Shown: positions 24,642 to 32,693 of the stretch, one piece after another
How the letters are laid out: the number at the start of each line of letters is the position of its first letter
Position numbering within the stretch: the first letter of the stretch is position 1
DNA from: CAWUIO01 sp963922455
GTDB lineage: Bacteria > Bacteroidota > Bacteroidia > Cytophagales > Microscillaceae
NCBI GenBank assembly: GCA_963922455.1
Contig: CAWUIO010000059.1
Span: 1-41,047, forward strand
Length of the DNA: 41,047 bases
Direction of reading: 5' to 3'
Notes under the pieces: model-generated
The model's input: the letters and a program-made list of their open reading frames with translations, nothing else
Database searches by the model: none
What the model was told of the DNA's origin: nothing
Position numbers and translations under genes: made by a program

Positions 24642-25661
24642 TCACATAAAACGCGCCCGAACATCACAGCTGGAGACCTTTCCCACCAGGGATTTATGGG
24701 CCTCCAGCCACTCTTCGGCGTAGCGGTAACCCCATGAGCGCAGGTTATCCAGAAAATCCCAGGACACATTCAGGCGGCTGGAATCATTCAAGTCCCATAA
24801 ATCTTTTTCGGGGTTGATGCTGTGGATATATACCTCCCGAATGCGCCCATCACAATCATAACCCGCTTGCTTAAGCTCATTGAGGTATTGGATGGCCCGC
24901 AACTCAATCATCAAACTCGAGTTAAAACTCAACTCCGAAACCCGGTCCTGAATGGCCTCCGGACTTTGGGGTACCTCCGGAATATGAATGGGGTTTACCT
25001 GTACCAATAAAATATCTTGACTTGAAGTGTTATAAATGAGCGGGTACAAAGGAGGGTTGCCCATAAAGCCCCCATCCCAGTAAAAATCGTCTCCAATTTG
25101 AATGGCCTGATTGGCTTGGGGCAAACAAGCCGAAGCCAAAAGGCAGTCCAGCACAATCTCCTTTCCCTCAAAAATGCGGGCCCGGCCGGTTTTGACATTG
25201 GTAGCCGATACAAAAAGCCGCCGATGCGAAAACCCTTGTAGCTCCTCAAAATCTATCAATTCTTCCAGCACCTCTTTCAAAGGGTTGATGGCCAAGGGGT
25301 TGAACATATAAGGGCTCATAAAAAAAGGGCCAATTTTACTAAGCCAATACGTGGGGGAAAAATCCAAATTACCTTTATGGCCCTGCCACCAGCGCATCCA
25401 AGGACTATCCAAGAGTCCTAAGGAGTTATTTTGAGATAGTTTTTTCCAAAATTCCCGTAGTAATTGCTGGGCCCGTTCTCGCCCGCCCGTATGCAGACCG
25501 TAGATCATCAGGGTGGCATTCATCGCCCCCGAGCTCGTTCCGCAGATTCCCTCAATAGACAAATCCTCTTCCTCCAAAAGTCTTTCCAGCACCCCCCACG
25601 TAAAAGCGCCGTGAGAACCCCCGCCCTGCAAGGCCAGGTTAATCGTTTTTTCTTGCTTCAT
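24642..25661 (-). CDS. Patatin-like phospholipase
   Basis: The 339-residue protein has the complete patatin signature: oxyanion loop QGGGSHGAF (12-20), nucleophile Ser43 in GTSSG, and catalytic Asp196 in WDGGFMGN. Such enzymes hydrolyse acyl chains from phospholipids or lipids. There is no signal peptide or membrane segment, so it acts in the cytoplasm or at the membrane face. A C-terminal extension (about 230-339) is helical. ATG 25661 is directly upstream of the first beta strand (INLALQGGGSHG). It ends one base from the converging SDR gene. Confidence 0.92.
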   Translation of the reverse strand: MKQEKTINLALQGGGSHGAFTWGVLERLLEEEDLSIEGICGTSSGAMNATLMIYGLHTGGRERAQQLLREFWKKLSQNNSLGLLDSPWMRWWQGHKGNLDFSPTYWLSKIGPFFMSPYMFNPLAINPLKEVLEELIDFEELQGFSHRRLFVSATNVKTGRARIFEGKEIVLDCLLASACLPQANQAIQIGDDFYWDGGFMGNPPLYPLIYNTSSQDILLVQVNPIHIPEVPQSPEAIQDRVSELSFNSSLMIELRAIQYLNELKQAGYDCDGRIREVYIHSINPEKDLWDLNDSSRLNVSWDFLDNLRSWGYRYAEEWLEAHKSLVGKVSSCDVRARFM

Positions 25662-25745
25662 GAATTTGCGGCTTATTTTGTTCGGGAAGTTAAGGGCTTC
25701 CTAGCAAAAAAAGAAGGGCTCCTGAGGCAATTGGAAATATTTTTT

Positions 25746-25878
25746 GGGGCTGCCCCCGGCCTAAAAAGTCCCTGCCCAAGAGAAAGAAAAAGGGCCGGCC
25801 GGGGTCGGGCTCTCACTACTCGCTGCCCTTACCCGCCGGGCCCTCACGAGCTCAAACAGGCCGTTCCATCCCTCAGCC
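25746..25878 (+). repeat. Interspersed intergenic repeat, copy F (type II stem)
   Basis: It starts GGGGCTGCCCCCGGCC and ends TTCCATCCCTCAGCC, and lies between two minus-strand genes, opposite to their direction. Stem 1 pairs CCCCGGCC (25754-25761) with GGCCGGGG (25797-25804). The core is CGGGCTCTCACTACTCGCTG, with a CACGAGCTC box. The loop carries an A-rich insert (AAGAGAAAGAAAAAGGG). Confidence 0.88.
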
Positions 25879-25887
25879 AAAAGGTCC

Positions 25888-27120
25888 CTAAAAAAAGAAA
25901 ATATAGGTGATATATACAGACGCCGTCAAACCTACCACATCGGCAATCAACCCCACGGCAGCAGCGTAGCGGGTTTGCTTAATATTGACTGCGCCAAAGT
26001 AGACTGCCAAAATAAATAAAGTAGTATCGGTGGTACCTTGGAAAACACAGGCCAGCTTCCCCATAAACGAATCCGGCCCAAAATCTTGCATGATACTCAA
26101 CATCATCCCCTGGGAGCCACTTCCACTCAAAGGTTTTAGGAAAGCCACAGGCAGCGCAAAGGTAAATTCTCCACTCATTTGCAAGCGGTCAAAGAAGAGT
26201 TCTAACCCTTTTTGTAGCAGTTCCAAAGCCCCAGCCGTTTGGAAAACGGCAATCCCCACCAATATGCCTACTAAATAAGGAATGATCTTCACCGCCACTT
26301 CAAAACCCTCCTTGGCTCCTTCAATAAAGGCATCGTATACATTCACGCCATTGGCCAAACCCAAGACGATGAACAAGATAATAATAAAGAACAGCAAGAA
26401 ATTACTAACAATGCTGGATACTTTACTGATTTGATCATCGGGTAGGGAGCCAAAATACAGTATACACAAGCTTATAAAGCCCAAAATACCCAGCAAATAT
26501 GCCAAAAAGATCGGGTCCCATATTTTAATTTTCTGAATGATGGCTACGATAATCAAAGCCGTTAAGCCTGTCACCGTGGTCGACAATAAGATAGGAATGA
26601 AAATATCCGATGGGTTTTCTGCCCCCAACTCCGTCCGGAAGGCCAAGATGGTAATCGGGATTAAAGTCAGGCCCGTAGTATTGAGCACCGTAAACATAAT
26701 TTGGGCATTAGAGGCAATATGCGGTGTAGGGTTAAGGGTTTGCATCTCGCGCATCGCCTTGATAGCCAAGGGAGTACCCGCATTATCTAAGCCTAAAAAA
26801 TTGGCAGACAACTTCATAAAGATAGACGTAATTGCCGGGTGGTCTTTAGGAATCTCCGGAAATAAGCGCTGAAAAAAAGGACCGAAAACAAAATTGAGTA
26901 TTTTGATAATCCCTCCCTTTTCCCCAATTTTCATGATTCCTAACCATAGCGCCATGGCTCCTGTGAGGCTCAGGGAGACATCAAAAGCGCTTTTAGAAGA
27001 GTCAAAGGTGGCCCTCACCAACTCCTCAAAAATACCAATGTCTTGAAAAATTAATAGCCTGATCAAAGCAATCGTAAATGCTATGACAAAAAAGGCGACC
27101 CATATGAAATTTAATGCCAT
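25888..27120 (-). CDS. SpmA-SpmB type nucleoside-recognition (Gate) membrane protein
   Basis: The 410-residue protein is a fusion of the two Gate-domain halves known as SpmA and SpmB in spore formers: the first half (about 1-200) carries LGLDNAGTPLAIKAMREMQ and NTTGLTLIPITILAFR, and the second (about 220-410) FLKPLSGSGSQGMMLSIMQD and VFQGTTDTTLFILAVYFGAV. About ten membrane helices are visible. In Bacillus the pair acts in spore core dehydration, but Bacteroidota do not sporulate, so here it is probably a small-molecule transporter or metabolite channel of unknown substrate. It is monocistronic between repeat F and the htpG control region. Confidence 0.92.
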   Translation of the reverse strand: MALNFIWVAFFVIAFTIALIRLLIFQDIGIFEELVRATFDSSKSAFDVSLSLTGAMALWLGIMKIGEKGGIIKILNFVFGPFFQRLFPEIPKDHPAITSIFMKLSANFLGLDNAGTPLAIKAMREMQTLNPTPHIASNAQIMFTVLNTTGLTLIPITILAFRTELGAENPSDIFIPILLSTTVTGLTALIIVAIIQKIKIWDPIFLAYLLGILGFISLCILYFGSLPDDQISKVSSIVSNFLLFFIIILFIVLGLANGVNVYDAFIEGAKEGFEVAVKIIPYLVGILVGIAVFQTAGALELLQKGLELFFDRLQMSGEFTFALPVAFLKPLSGSGSQGMMLSIMQDFGPDSFMGKLACVFQGTTDTTLFILAVYFGAVNIKQTRYAAAVGLIADVVGLTASVYITYIFFF

Positions 27121-27217
27121 AAGTGCTCAATTAAGCTCGAGGAGTATACCTTGTCTCGTTTAAGTCTGCGTATGGGCTGAATTCCTAGGATACGGCCCCT
27201 CTTTTTCCGGTAAGGTA

Positions 27218-27262
27218 TGCCAAAGAAATGCCAAGATGGTAATCCTAGGTGCCAATTTGGCA
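27218..27262 (+). promoter_or_regulatory. Phased TGCCAA array and palindrome upstream of htpG
   Basis: TGCCAA occurs at 27218, 27229 and 27250, spaced 11 and 21 bp (one and two helical turns). The last copy pairs with TTGGCA (27257-27262) to form the 13-bp palindrome TGCCAATTTGGCA, which covers the htpG -33 box. A regulator binding here would touch the polymerase site. The regulator is not known. Confidence 0.5.
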
Positions 27263-27288
27263 CAAGTGCCTAACTGGAATAAGTTTTG
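27256..27288 (+). promoter_or_regulatory. htpG promoter (-33 TTTG, -7 TAAGTTTTG)
   Basis: TTTG (27256-27259), a 20-bp spacer and TAAGTTTTG (27280-27288) resemble the housekeeping promoter with one extra base in the -7 box. It places the mRNA start near 27295 and decides for ATG 27322. Confidence 0.6.
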
Positions 27289-27321
27289 ATTTCACGTTTC
27301 CCGGAAAAAACAGTTAAAACT

Positions 27322-29142
27322 ATGCAAGAAAAAGGTACTATTTCGGTCAATACCGAAAATATTTTCCCCATAATAAAAAAATTTTTATACTCTGACCACG
27401 AAATTTTTCTGCGTGAACTGGTTTCCAATGCAGTTGATGCTTGTCAGAAATTAAAAAGGCTGGCTTCGCTGGGCGAATTCCAAGGAGATCTCGGTGAACT
27501 CAAAGTTAGTGTTCAATTCAATGAAAGTGCCAAGACCATCACCATTAGTGACAATGGCATTGGGATGACCGCCGAAGAGATCAAAAAGTATATCAACCAG
27601 GTTGCTTTTTCTGGAGCCAGCGAATTTTTAGAAAAATACAAAGATCAAGACAGCAAGGAAATCATTGGTAAATTTGGGCTGGGTTTTTACTCGGCCTTTA
27701 TGGTATCCGAAAAAGTAAACCTGATTACCCAGTCTTTCCAAGAGGGAGCCGAAGCTGCCGAATGGATTTGTGACGGTAGTACTCAATTCGAGATCAATAG
27801 CGCCGTCCGAAAAGAACGAGGTACCGATGTGACCTTACATGTCGCCCCCGACTCTGAAGAGTTTTTGGACAAAAATCGCCTCAAAGGGATTTTGGATAAA
27901 TATGCCAAATTCTTACCCATAACGGTAGAGTTTGAGGGCGAAAAAATAAATGACCACGCCGCCATCTGGACCCAGTCTCCCTCGGAGCTCAAAGACGAAG
28001 ATTATCAAAACTTTTACAAAGTTCTGTATCCTTTCTCGCCAGAACCACTCTTCTGGATACACCTCAACGTAGATTATCCCTTTGAGTTGACCGGTATTCT
28101 CTACTTCCCCAAAATTGGGAACAACCTTGAGCTCTACAAAGAGAAAATCAACCTCTATTCACGACAGGTTTTTATTACCGACGAGGTCAAAGATATCGTT
28201 CCCGAATTTTTGATGCTACTCCACGGAGTGATTGACTCTCCCGATATCCCACTCAACGTATCCCGTAGCTTCTTACAGGCCGATTCTAACGTAAAAAAGA
28301 TCAATACCTACATCACCAAAAAGGTAGCCGACAAGCTCCAAGATCTCTTCAAAGAAGACCGCACTGCCTTTGAGGAAAAGTGGGAGCATATTGGCCTCTT
28401 CATTAAGTATGGCATCCTTTCGGACGATAAGTTTTACGAAAAAGCCAAAAACTTTGGGCTGCTTACCAATACCGAAGGAAAAAACTTCACTTTTGATGAG
28501 TACCGGGAGCATATCCAAGCCAGTCAAACCGACAAAGACGATACCTTGGTGATGCTGTATACTTCAGAACCCGATAAGCAGCACGTCTATATCCAGTCGG
28601 CCACCAAAAAGGGCTATGATGTCTTAAAATTGGATAATGGCCTCATTGACAACCATTTCATCTCAGCCCTGGAATCTCGTTTGGAAAAAGTAAGTCTTCG
28701 TAGAGTAGATTCCGACACGGTAGAAAAACTCATCGATACCGGAATTGCCGCCGAAAGTGTTCTCTCTGAAGAAGAAAGCACCCAATTAAAAGAGCTTTTT
28801 GAGAAGGTACTAGACAATGCCAACTTGGTAGTCGATGTGGCTTCCCTTCCTCCCGATGAACTCCCCGTGCTCATTACTTTGCCGGAGTTTATGCGCCGGA
28901 TGAAGGATATGGCCCAGAGTAATGGTATGGGAGCTATGATGGGTTCTATGCCACAATCCCTCAACGTATCGGTAAATGCCAACCACAGCCTTATCCAGAA
29001 GATTTTAAAAACCGAAGGCGAGGAAGCCAAAACCGAAATCGTCTTACAGGCCTATGATTTGGCTTTGCTATCTCAAAATATGCTGGTAGGCGACGGCCTT
29101 ACCCGTTTTATCCAGCGCAGCGTGGACTTCTTTACTAAGTAG
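27322..29142 (+). CDS. htpG: Molecular chaperone Hsp90
   Basis: HtpG is the bacterial Hsp90, an ATP-driven dimeric chaperone in the cytoplasm. The 606-residue protein has the N-terminal GHKL ATPase motifs LRELVSNAVDACQK, DNGIGM and GKFGLGFYSAF, a middle domain with the SRSFLQAD segment (NVSRSF) around residue 320, and a C-terminal dimerisation domain. It lacks the eukaryotic charged linker. ATG 27322 (MQEKGTISVNTENIFPIIKK) is the family start; an earlier in-frame TTG lies inside the promoter. A strong terminator follows, so it is monocistronic. Confidence 0.97.
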   Translation: MQEKGTISVNTENIFPIIKKFLYSDHEIFLRELVSNAVDACQKLKRLASLGEFQGDLGELKVSVQFNESAKTITISDNGIGMTAEEIKKYINQVAFSGASEFLEKYKDQDSKEIIGKFGLGFYSAFMVSEKVNLITQSFQEGAEAAEWICDGSTQFEINSAVRKERGTDVTLHVAPDSEEFLDKNRLKGILDKYAKFLPITVEFEGEKINDHAAIWTQSPSELKDEDYQNFYKVLYPFSPEPLFWIHLNVDYPFELTGILYFPKIGNNLELYKEKINLYSRQVFITDEVKDIVPEFLMLLHGVIDSPDIPLNVSRSFLQADSNVKKINTYITKKVADKLQDLFKEDRTAFEEKWEHIGLFIKYGILSDDKFYEKAKNFGLLTNTEGKNFTFDEYREHIQASQTDKDDTLVMLYTSEPDKQHVYIQSATKKGYDVLKLDNGLIDNHFISALESRLEKVSLRRVDSDTVEKLIDTGIAAESVLSEEESTQLKELFEKVLDNANLVVDVASLPPDELPVLITLPEFMRRMKDMAQSNGMGAMMGSMPQSLNVSVNANHSLIQKILKTEGEEAKTEIVLQAYDLALLSQNMLVGDGLTRFIQRSVDFFTK

Positions 29143-29160
29143 TCGTACGATATTCTCGAA

Positions 29161-29196
29161 AAAATAACATCTCTTGAGCCCAAGAGATGTTATTTT
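29161..29196. terminator. Strong terminator after htpG
   Basis: AAAATAACATCTCTTG (29161-29176) pairs perfectly over 16 bases with CAAGAGATGTTATTTT (29181-29196) over the loop AGCC. The T-rich end of the stem serves as the release tract. Confidence 0.9.
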
Positions 29197-29226
29197 TATG
29201 GGCATATTGCCCAAAATAAAATATCT

Positions 29227-30333
29227 ATGCCCCAGACACCCTACCCCTACCAAGTTGGCCTCCTGTTTTTTTTACTAGGAGGGATTATTTTTACCTCAGC
29301 TTGCCAACGCAAATCCTTGCCCACTGTCGTACAGACCGAGGTAGCTAATCAGGAAATCGAGGACAAAAAAAAAGCCCGAAAACTGAACAACCTCGCCAAA
29401 GAAATGGCTAAAATCCAACAGGAAATCCTGGAGTTGAAAGCCCGTGAGCCCGATGGCAATAAGGAGCTGCTCAAAATTCCCCTGGATAAATTAGAAAAAA
29501 GACTGCAAGATGAAATCTCCTTGTTCAATGCCTTTGGCCTCCACCCCGAAGACGATGATATCGAGGCTATGAAGGAGCGCTTGGACTTGATTGATAAACG
29601 ACTTAGCCGGGTACTCAAAAGTTATCAGGCTATCGAGAAAGAATTAAGCGACTTGTATGCGTTTGTTGAACGCATGCAGACTGAAATCACAGAACTGAAA
29701 GAACTATACCCCAATTCTCACGTTGATGATCTTCTCAGTACCCTGGAAGAAGTAGAAAAGGAACTGGTAGAAGAAAAGAAAATGCTGGAGTCCATGAGTG
29801 CCCAAACCCAAAAGAGTGATATTGATGCCTTATTCCAAAGGTTAAACGAACAGGAAAAAATCATCGAGCGTACCCGCAAAAGCTATCGCTATGCTAAGGA
29901 TTTACACATCAGCTTAGAAACAAATGCCCTCTTTACCTCCGGACAATTCCAATTAAGTCCCGAAGGAAAACGTCGCCTGGAGGTGGTAGTCAAAGACACC
30001 CGCAAAAGCATTGACCGCTTTAAGAAGCAATTCCCCGATGACACCTTAAGCTTGTTTATTCGGGTAGATGGCTACGCCGACGAACAAGCTTTCTACGAAG
30101 GGCAAACCATAGCCGAAAGAAAAGCACAAAACCTGGAAATTTCTCAATCCCGGGCCAAGTCCCTGGGTAGTTATCTGAGAGATCAGCTCAAGCCCTCCGT
30201 CGGTACTGTCAAAACTGAATTTATAGGGCACGGTGAGGAACTACCTCCCCGGGTTGAAGCAGGTCCGGTGGATGATCCAAATCGTCGAATCTGCACCCTG
30301 GCTATGTTGATCTTTAACCAACCGGGCATTTAA
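29227..30333 (+). CDS. OmpA-family lipoprotein with long coiled coil
   Basis: The 368-residue protein has a lipoprotein signal with lipobox FTSAC (Cys26 lipidated). Residues about 40-225 are strongly heptad-patterned coiled coil rich in Glu, Lys and Leu, and 230-360 an OmpA C-terminal-like domain (FTSGQFQLSPEGKRRLEVVV, ISQSRAKSLGSYL, ending NRRICTLAMLIFN) that usually clasps peptidoglycan. It probably links the outer membrane to the cell wall across a long spacer. Its OmpA motif is divergent (ADEQAFYEGQT inserted), so peptidoglycan binding is inferred. It sits behind the htpG terminator with a short gap and no clear own promoter. Confidence 0.85.
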   Translation: MPQTPYPYQVGLLFFLLGGIIFTSACQRKSLPTVVQTEVANQEIEDKKKARKLNNLAKEMAKIQQEILELKAREPDGNKELLKIPLDKLEKRLQDEISLFNAFGLHPEDDDIEAMKERLDLIDKRLSRVLKSYQAIEKELSDLYAFVERMQTEITELKELYPNSHVDDLLSTLEEVEKELVEEKKMLESMSAQTQKSDIDALFQRLNEQEKIIERTRKSYRYAKDLHISLETNALFTSGQFQLSPEGKRRLEVVVKDTRKSIDRFKKQFPDDTLSLFIRVDGYADEQAFYEGQTIAERKAQNLEISQSRAKSLGSYLRDQLKPSVGTVKTEFIGHGEELPPRVEAGPVDDPNRRICTLAMLIFNQPGI

Positions 30334-30355
30334 TATGCACGAACTTGGAACAGCT

Positions 30356-30396
30356 TATTTGTACAAGATGTTTACAAATATCCTAACTATGTACAA
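30356..30396 (+). promoter_or_regulatory. TTGTACA-type dyads upstream of the SDR gene
   Basis: TATTTGTA (30356-30363) mirrors TACAAATA (30373-30380); within it TTGTACAA (30359-30366) is itself a perfect palindrome, and TGTACAA recurs at 30390-30396. It lies 30-70 bp before the SDR start and may be an operator. Confidence 0.45.
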
Positions 30397-30426
30397 TCCA
30401 ATTTTTTAACCTTACGTATCTATCCT

Positions 30427-31143
30427 ATGGACTCAAAAGTAATCCTCATCACCGGAGCCAGCAGTGGCATTGGCGAAGCTGCCGCTCAAAAACTCGCTTC
30501 CGAATCACATGCTCTCATGCTGGCCGCCCGCAGTACCGACAAATTAGAAAGCATCGCTAGCTCTCTGGGTGATTCTGTACGCTTTGTTTCCTGCGATGTA
30601 ACTCAAGTGGATCAGGTGCAAGCCGCCGTTAAACATACCTTAGACAGCTTTGGCCGGCTGGATGTTTTGGTCAACAACGCCGGCTTGGGAGATATCGCCC
30701 CCCTTGCAGAAGGAAAAATCGAGATGTGGGACCGTATGATTGATGTAAACCTTAAAGGAGCCTTATACGCCATTCATTCGGTGATCCCGGTGTTTAAAGA
30801 ACAGCAAAGCGGCCATATTATCAACGTAGCCTCGGTGGCTGGTCATCATGTATTTCCTAACTCGGTCGTGTATGCTTCTACCAAGCACGCCCTGCGGGCC
30901 ATTTCTGAAGGGATCCGCCTGGAGTTGCAAGATATTTTACGCATCACTAACCTGTCCCCGGGAGCTGTAGCCACCAATTTTTCGGATAGTTTTACCGACC
31001 CCAAACGAAAAGCTGAATTTGGGCAGTACTTGGCCGGTGGCTTAAAACCCCAGAACATTGCCAATGCCATCTCTTACGTCATCAATGAACCCGAGAGTGT
31101 CGTCATCAACGAATTGATTATTAGGCCTACCCGTCGTTCTTGA
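30427..31143 (+). CDS. Classical short-chain dehydrogenase/reductase
   Basis: The 238-residue protein has all SDR hallmarks: ITGASSGIG near residue 8, NNAGLGD, active-site Ser in NVASVAGHH, and YASTK for the catalytic Tyr and Lys. It resembles the YdfG/classical group that reduces small carbonyls or hydroxy acids with NADPH; the true substrate is unknown. It is complete and soluble. A candidate operator lies upstream and the type I repeat copy G begins 14 bp after the stop. Confidence 0.93.
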   Translation: MDSKVILITGASSGIGEAAAQKLASESHALMLAARSTDKLESIASSLGDSVRFVSCDVTQVDQVQAAVKHTLDSFGRLDVLVNNAGLGDIAPLAEGKIEMWDRMIDVNLKGALYAIHSVIPVFKEQQSGHIINVASVAGHHVFPNSVVYASTKHALRAISEGIRLELQDILRITNLSPGAVATNFSDSFTDPKRKAEFGQYLAGGLKPQNIANAISYVINEPESVVINELIIRPTRRS

Positions 31144-31157
31144 GTTAAAGCATATTA

Positions 31158-31286
31158 GGAGCTTCCCCGCGCAAGAAAGATGGGTGCCTCTAGGGTAATT
31201 CCTGCCAGCGCGGGTCGGGCTCTCGCTACTCGCCGGCTAACCCGCAAACCAGCGGCGGGCTCAGACAGGCCGCTCCATCCCTAAGC
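31158..31286 (+). repeat. Interspersed intergenic repeat, copy G (type I stem)
   Basis: It starts 14 bp after the SDR stop. Stem 1 pairs CCCGCGC (31166-31172) with GCGCGGG (31208-31214). The core is GGGTCGGGCTCTCGCTACTC, the second stem CTCGCCG ... CGGCGGG, and it ends GCTCCATCCCTAAGC. Confidence 0.88.
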
Positions 31287-31400
31287 TGAAGAAGAGGAGA
31301 GAGCAGAGAGGAGAGAGGAGAGAAGAAACCGAGAAACGGGAGCCGGGAGCCGGGACTTTGTTCGCAGGAAAAACATCGCTGTCGGGAGCTGTTTCATCCC
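31287..31400 (+). repeat. GA-rich / GGGAGCC tail module of copy G
   Basis: It runs directly from copy G through GA-only DNA (GAGGAGAGAGGAGAG), then ACCGAGAAACGGGAGCCGGG, AGCCGGGACTTTGTTC and ACATCGCTGTCGGGAGC, ending near CATCCCTAACGG. It repeats almost base for base in copy H about 235 bp on. Confidence 0.8.
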
Positions 31401-31518
31401 TAACGGGGTATGCGCAGGCGCACAAGTCTTTGCAATGACATTTCAAACGGGTAATTTATCTTGAATTCGTATTTTTTTTAAAGTGCTGAAAATCAGAAAA
31501 TTACAAGTAATATCATAG

Positions 31519-31685
31519 GTAGCTGAAGAAGAGGAGAGAGGAGAGAAGAAACCGAGAAACGGGAGCCGGGAGCCGGGACTTTGTTCCCGGGAGAAACATC
31601 GCTGTCGGGAGCCGCCTCGCCCGGCCCGCGCCGGTAGTATCTTACAACTTGCTACAATTTTCTTGGTGCAGGCAAGTCCCAAATC
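31519..31685 (+). repeat. Rearranged partial repeat, copy H
   Basis: This copy holds the same tail module (31519-31612), here with CTTTGTTCCCGGGAG, but it is not preceded by the usual hairpin module. It is followed instead by the inverse of the stem-1 module (CCCGGCCCGCGCCGG ... GGTGCAGGCAAGTCCC), that is, a reversed and drifted half copy. It looks like a head-to-head or rearranged fusion of two elements. Copies G and H together account for most of the gene-free 31144-31776; the rest holds an AT-rich AraC promoter region. Confidence 0.75.
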
Positions 31686-31776
31686 ACGGCTTGAATCCTC
31701 ATTACTACATAGTCAATTCGGATGATTTGTCCCCATTTTTTATCAAGATTTTGAAGGGTTTTGTATTTTAGTAGCT

Positions 31777-32649
31777 ATGCTATCCATTCCATACCGTCTT
31801 TTGGCTGAGCAATTGGTCCACGTTTGGATGCAGGAAGAGGATACCTTCATTCTGCACAAACATGTAAAACAAAGCTTGCACGAACGGACAAGCTATATAG
31901 CCTTGCCTGTGGCATCCTATGTGCGGCAGGGAACCCAACTTATCAGACGGGATGACGGGGAGACTTGTCGTATACAGGCGGGAGAAATTGCTATATTTCG
32001 CCCAGGTATTTACACGGTGAGTGACTTGCTCGCTGAGGCAGGAGCTTTTGAAACCATTCTGTTTTTTTTCCCCATATCGCTTTTAAAGCAATTGCCTGCC
32101 CTAGCCAAAACGAAGGGCCCAGCCCAACCCTACGTAGAAAGGGCCTTTGCCCAAGTAAAAGCCCATGCAGCCCTAGAATACCTAGGAAAAAGTTTGGAAG
32201 AACAGCAAGCCCGGCTCTCCCAGCTTCCTCAGGGCTTGACGCCCCTTAAAATATTAGAGTTTTTAACGCTATTACTGGATGCCGATGAGGCTCATAGCTT
32301 AGCTAGGCACTTAGCCGGATTTCAAAATCCTTCTTCCCGTAACTTGCGCCAGTTGATGGAAGCCCACTATGACAAGCCGCTTACCTTGGCAGACTTTGCC
32401 TCTCTTAGTGGCCGAAGCCTATCTTCCTTCAAACGGGATTTTGAGCGCTACTTTGAGAGCACTCCCCGGCAATGGTTAATCCAAAGACGCATGGCCAAGG
32501 CCCAACAATTGATGCAAAAAGATAGTATGAATGTAACCCAAGTGGCCTTTGAAGTGGGTTATGAAAATGTATCTCACTTCATCAAAGCCTTTAAGAAGCA
32601 CTACCAAGTGACCCCCAAACAGTTTATTCGGCAATCCCAAAGTGCTTAA
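31777..32649 (+). CDS. AraC-family transcriptional regulator (ExsA-like)
   Basis: The 290-residue protein has a cupin-like N-terminal sensing domain (about 1-170) of the ExsA/exoenzyme-regulator type, starting MLSIPYRLLAEQLVHVWMQ, and an AraC DNA-binding domain (about 185-285) with two helix-turn-helix units: TLADFASLSGRSLSSFKRDF and MNVTQVAFEVGYENVSHFIK, with the usual FKKHYQVTPKQF. It is a complete transcription activator or repressor whose ligand and targets are unknown. It lies alone, converging on the phosphorylase gene 45 bp away. Confidence 0.9.
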   Translation: MLSIPYRLLAEQLVHVWMQEEDTFILHKHVKQSLHERTSYIALPVASYVRQGTQLIRRDDGETCRIQAGEIAIFRPGIYTVSDLLAEAGAFETILFFFPISLLKQLPALAKTKGPAQPYVERAFAQVKAHAALEYLGKSLEEQQARLSQLPQGLTPLKILEFLTLLLDADEAHSLARHLAGFQNPSSRNLRQLMEAHYDKPLTLADFASLSGRSLSSFKRDFERYFESTPRQWLIQRRMAKAQQLMQKDSMNVTQVAFEVGYENVSHFIKAFKKHYQVTPKQFIRQSQSA

Positions 32650-32693
32650 AAGAAAGGTTTGGCGGCAGAATAGCCCCCAAACCGCCCTACATA

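Noticed and set aside
31261..31682. Minus-strand frames across repeats G and H
   Set aside because: They exist only because repeat DNA is G+C-rich and lacks stops; both share the same repeated peptide-like strings.
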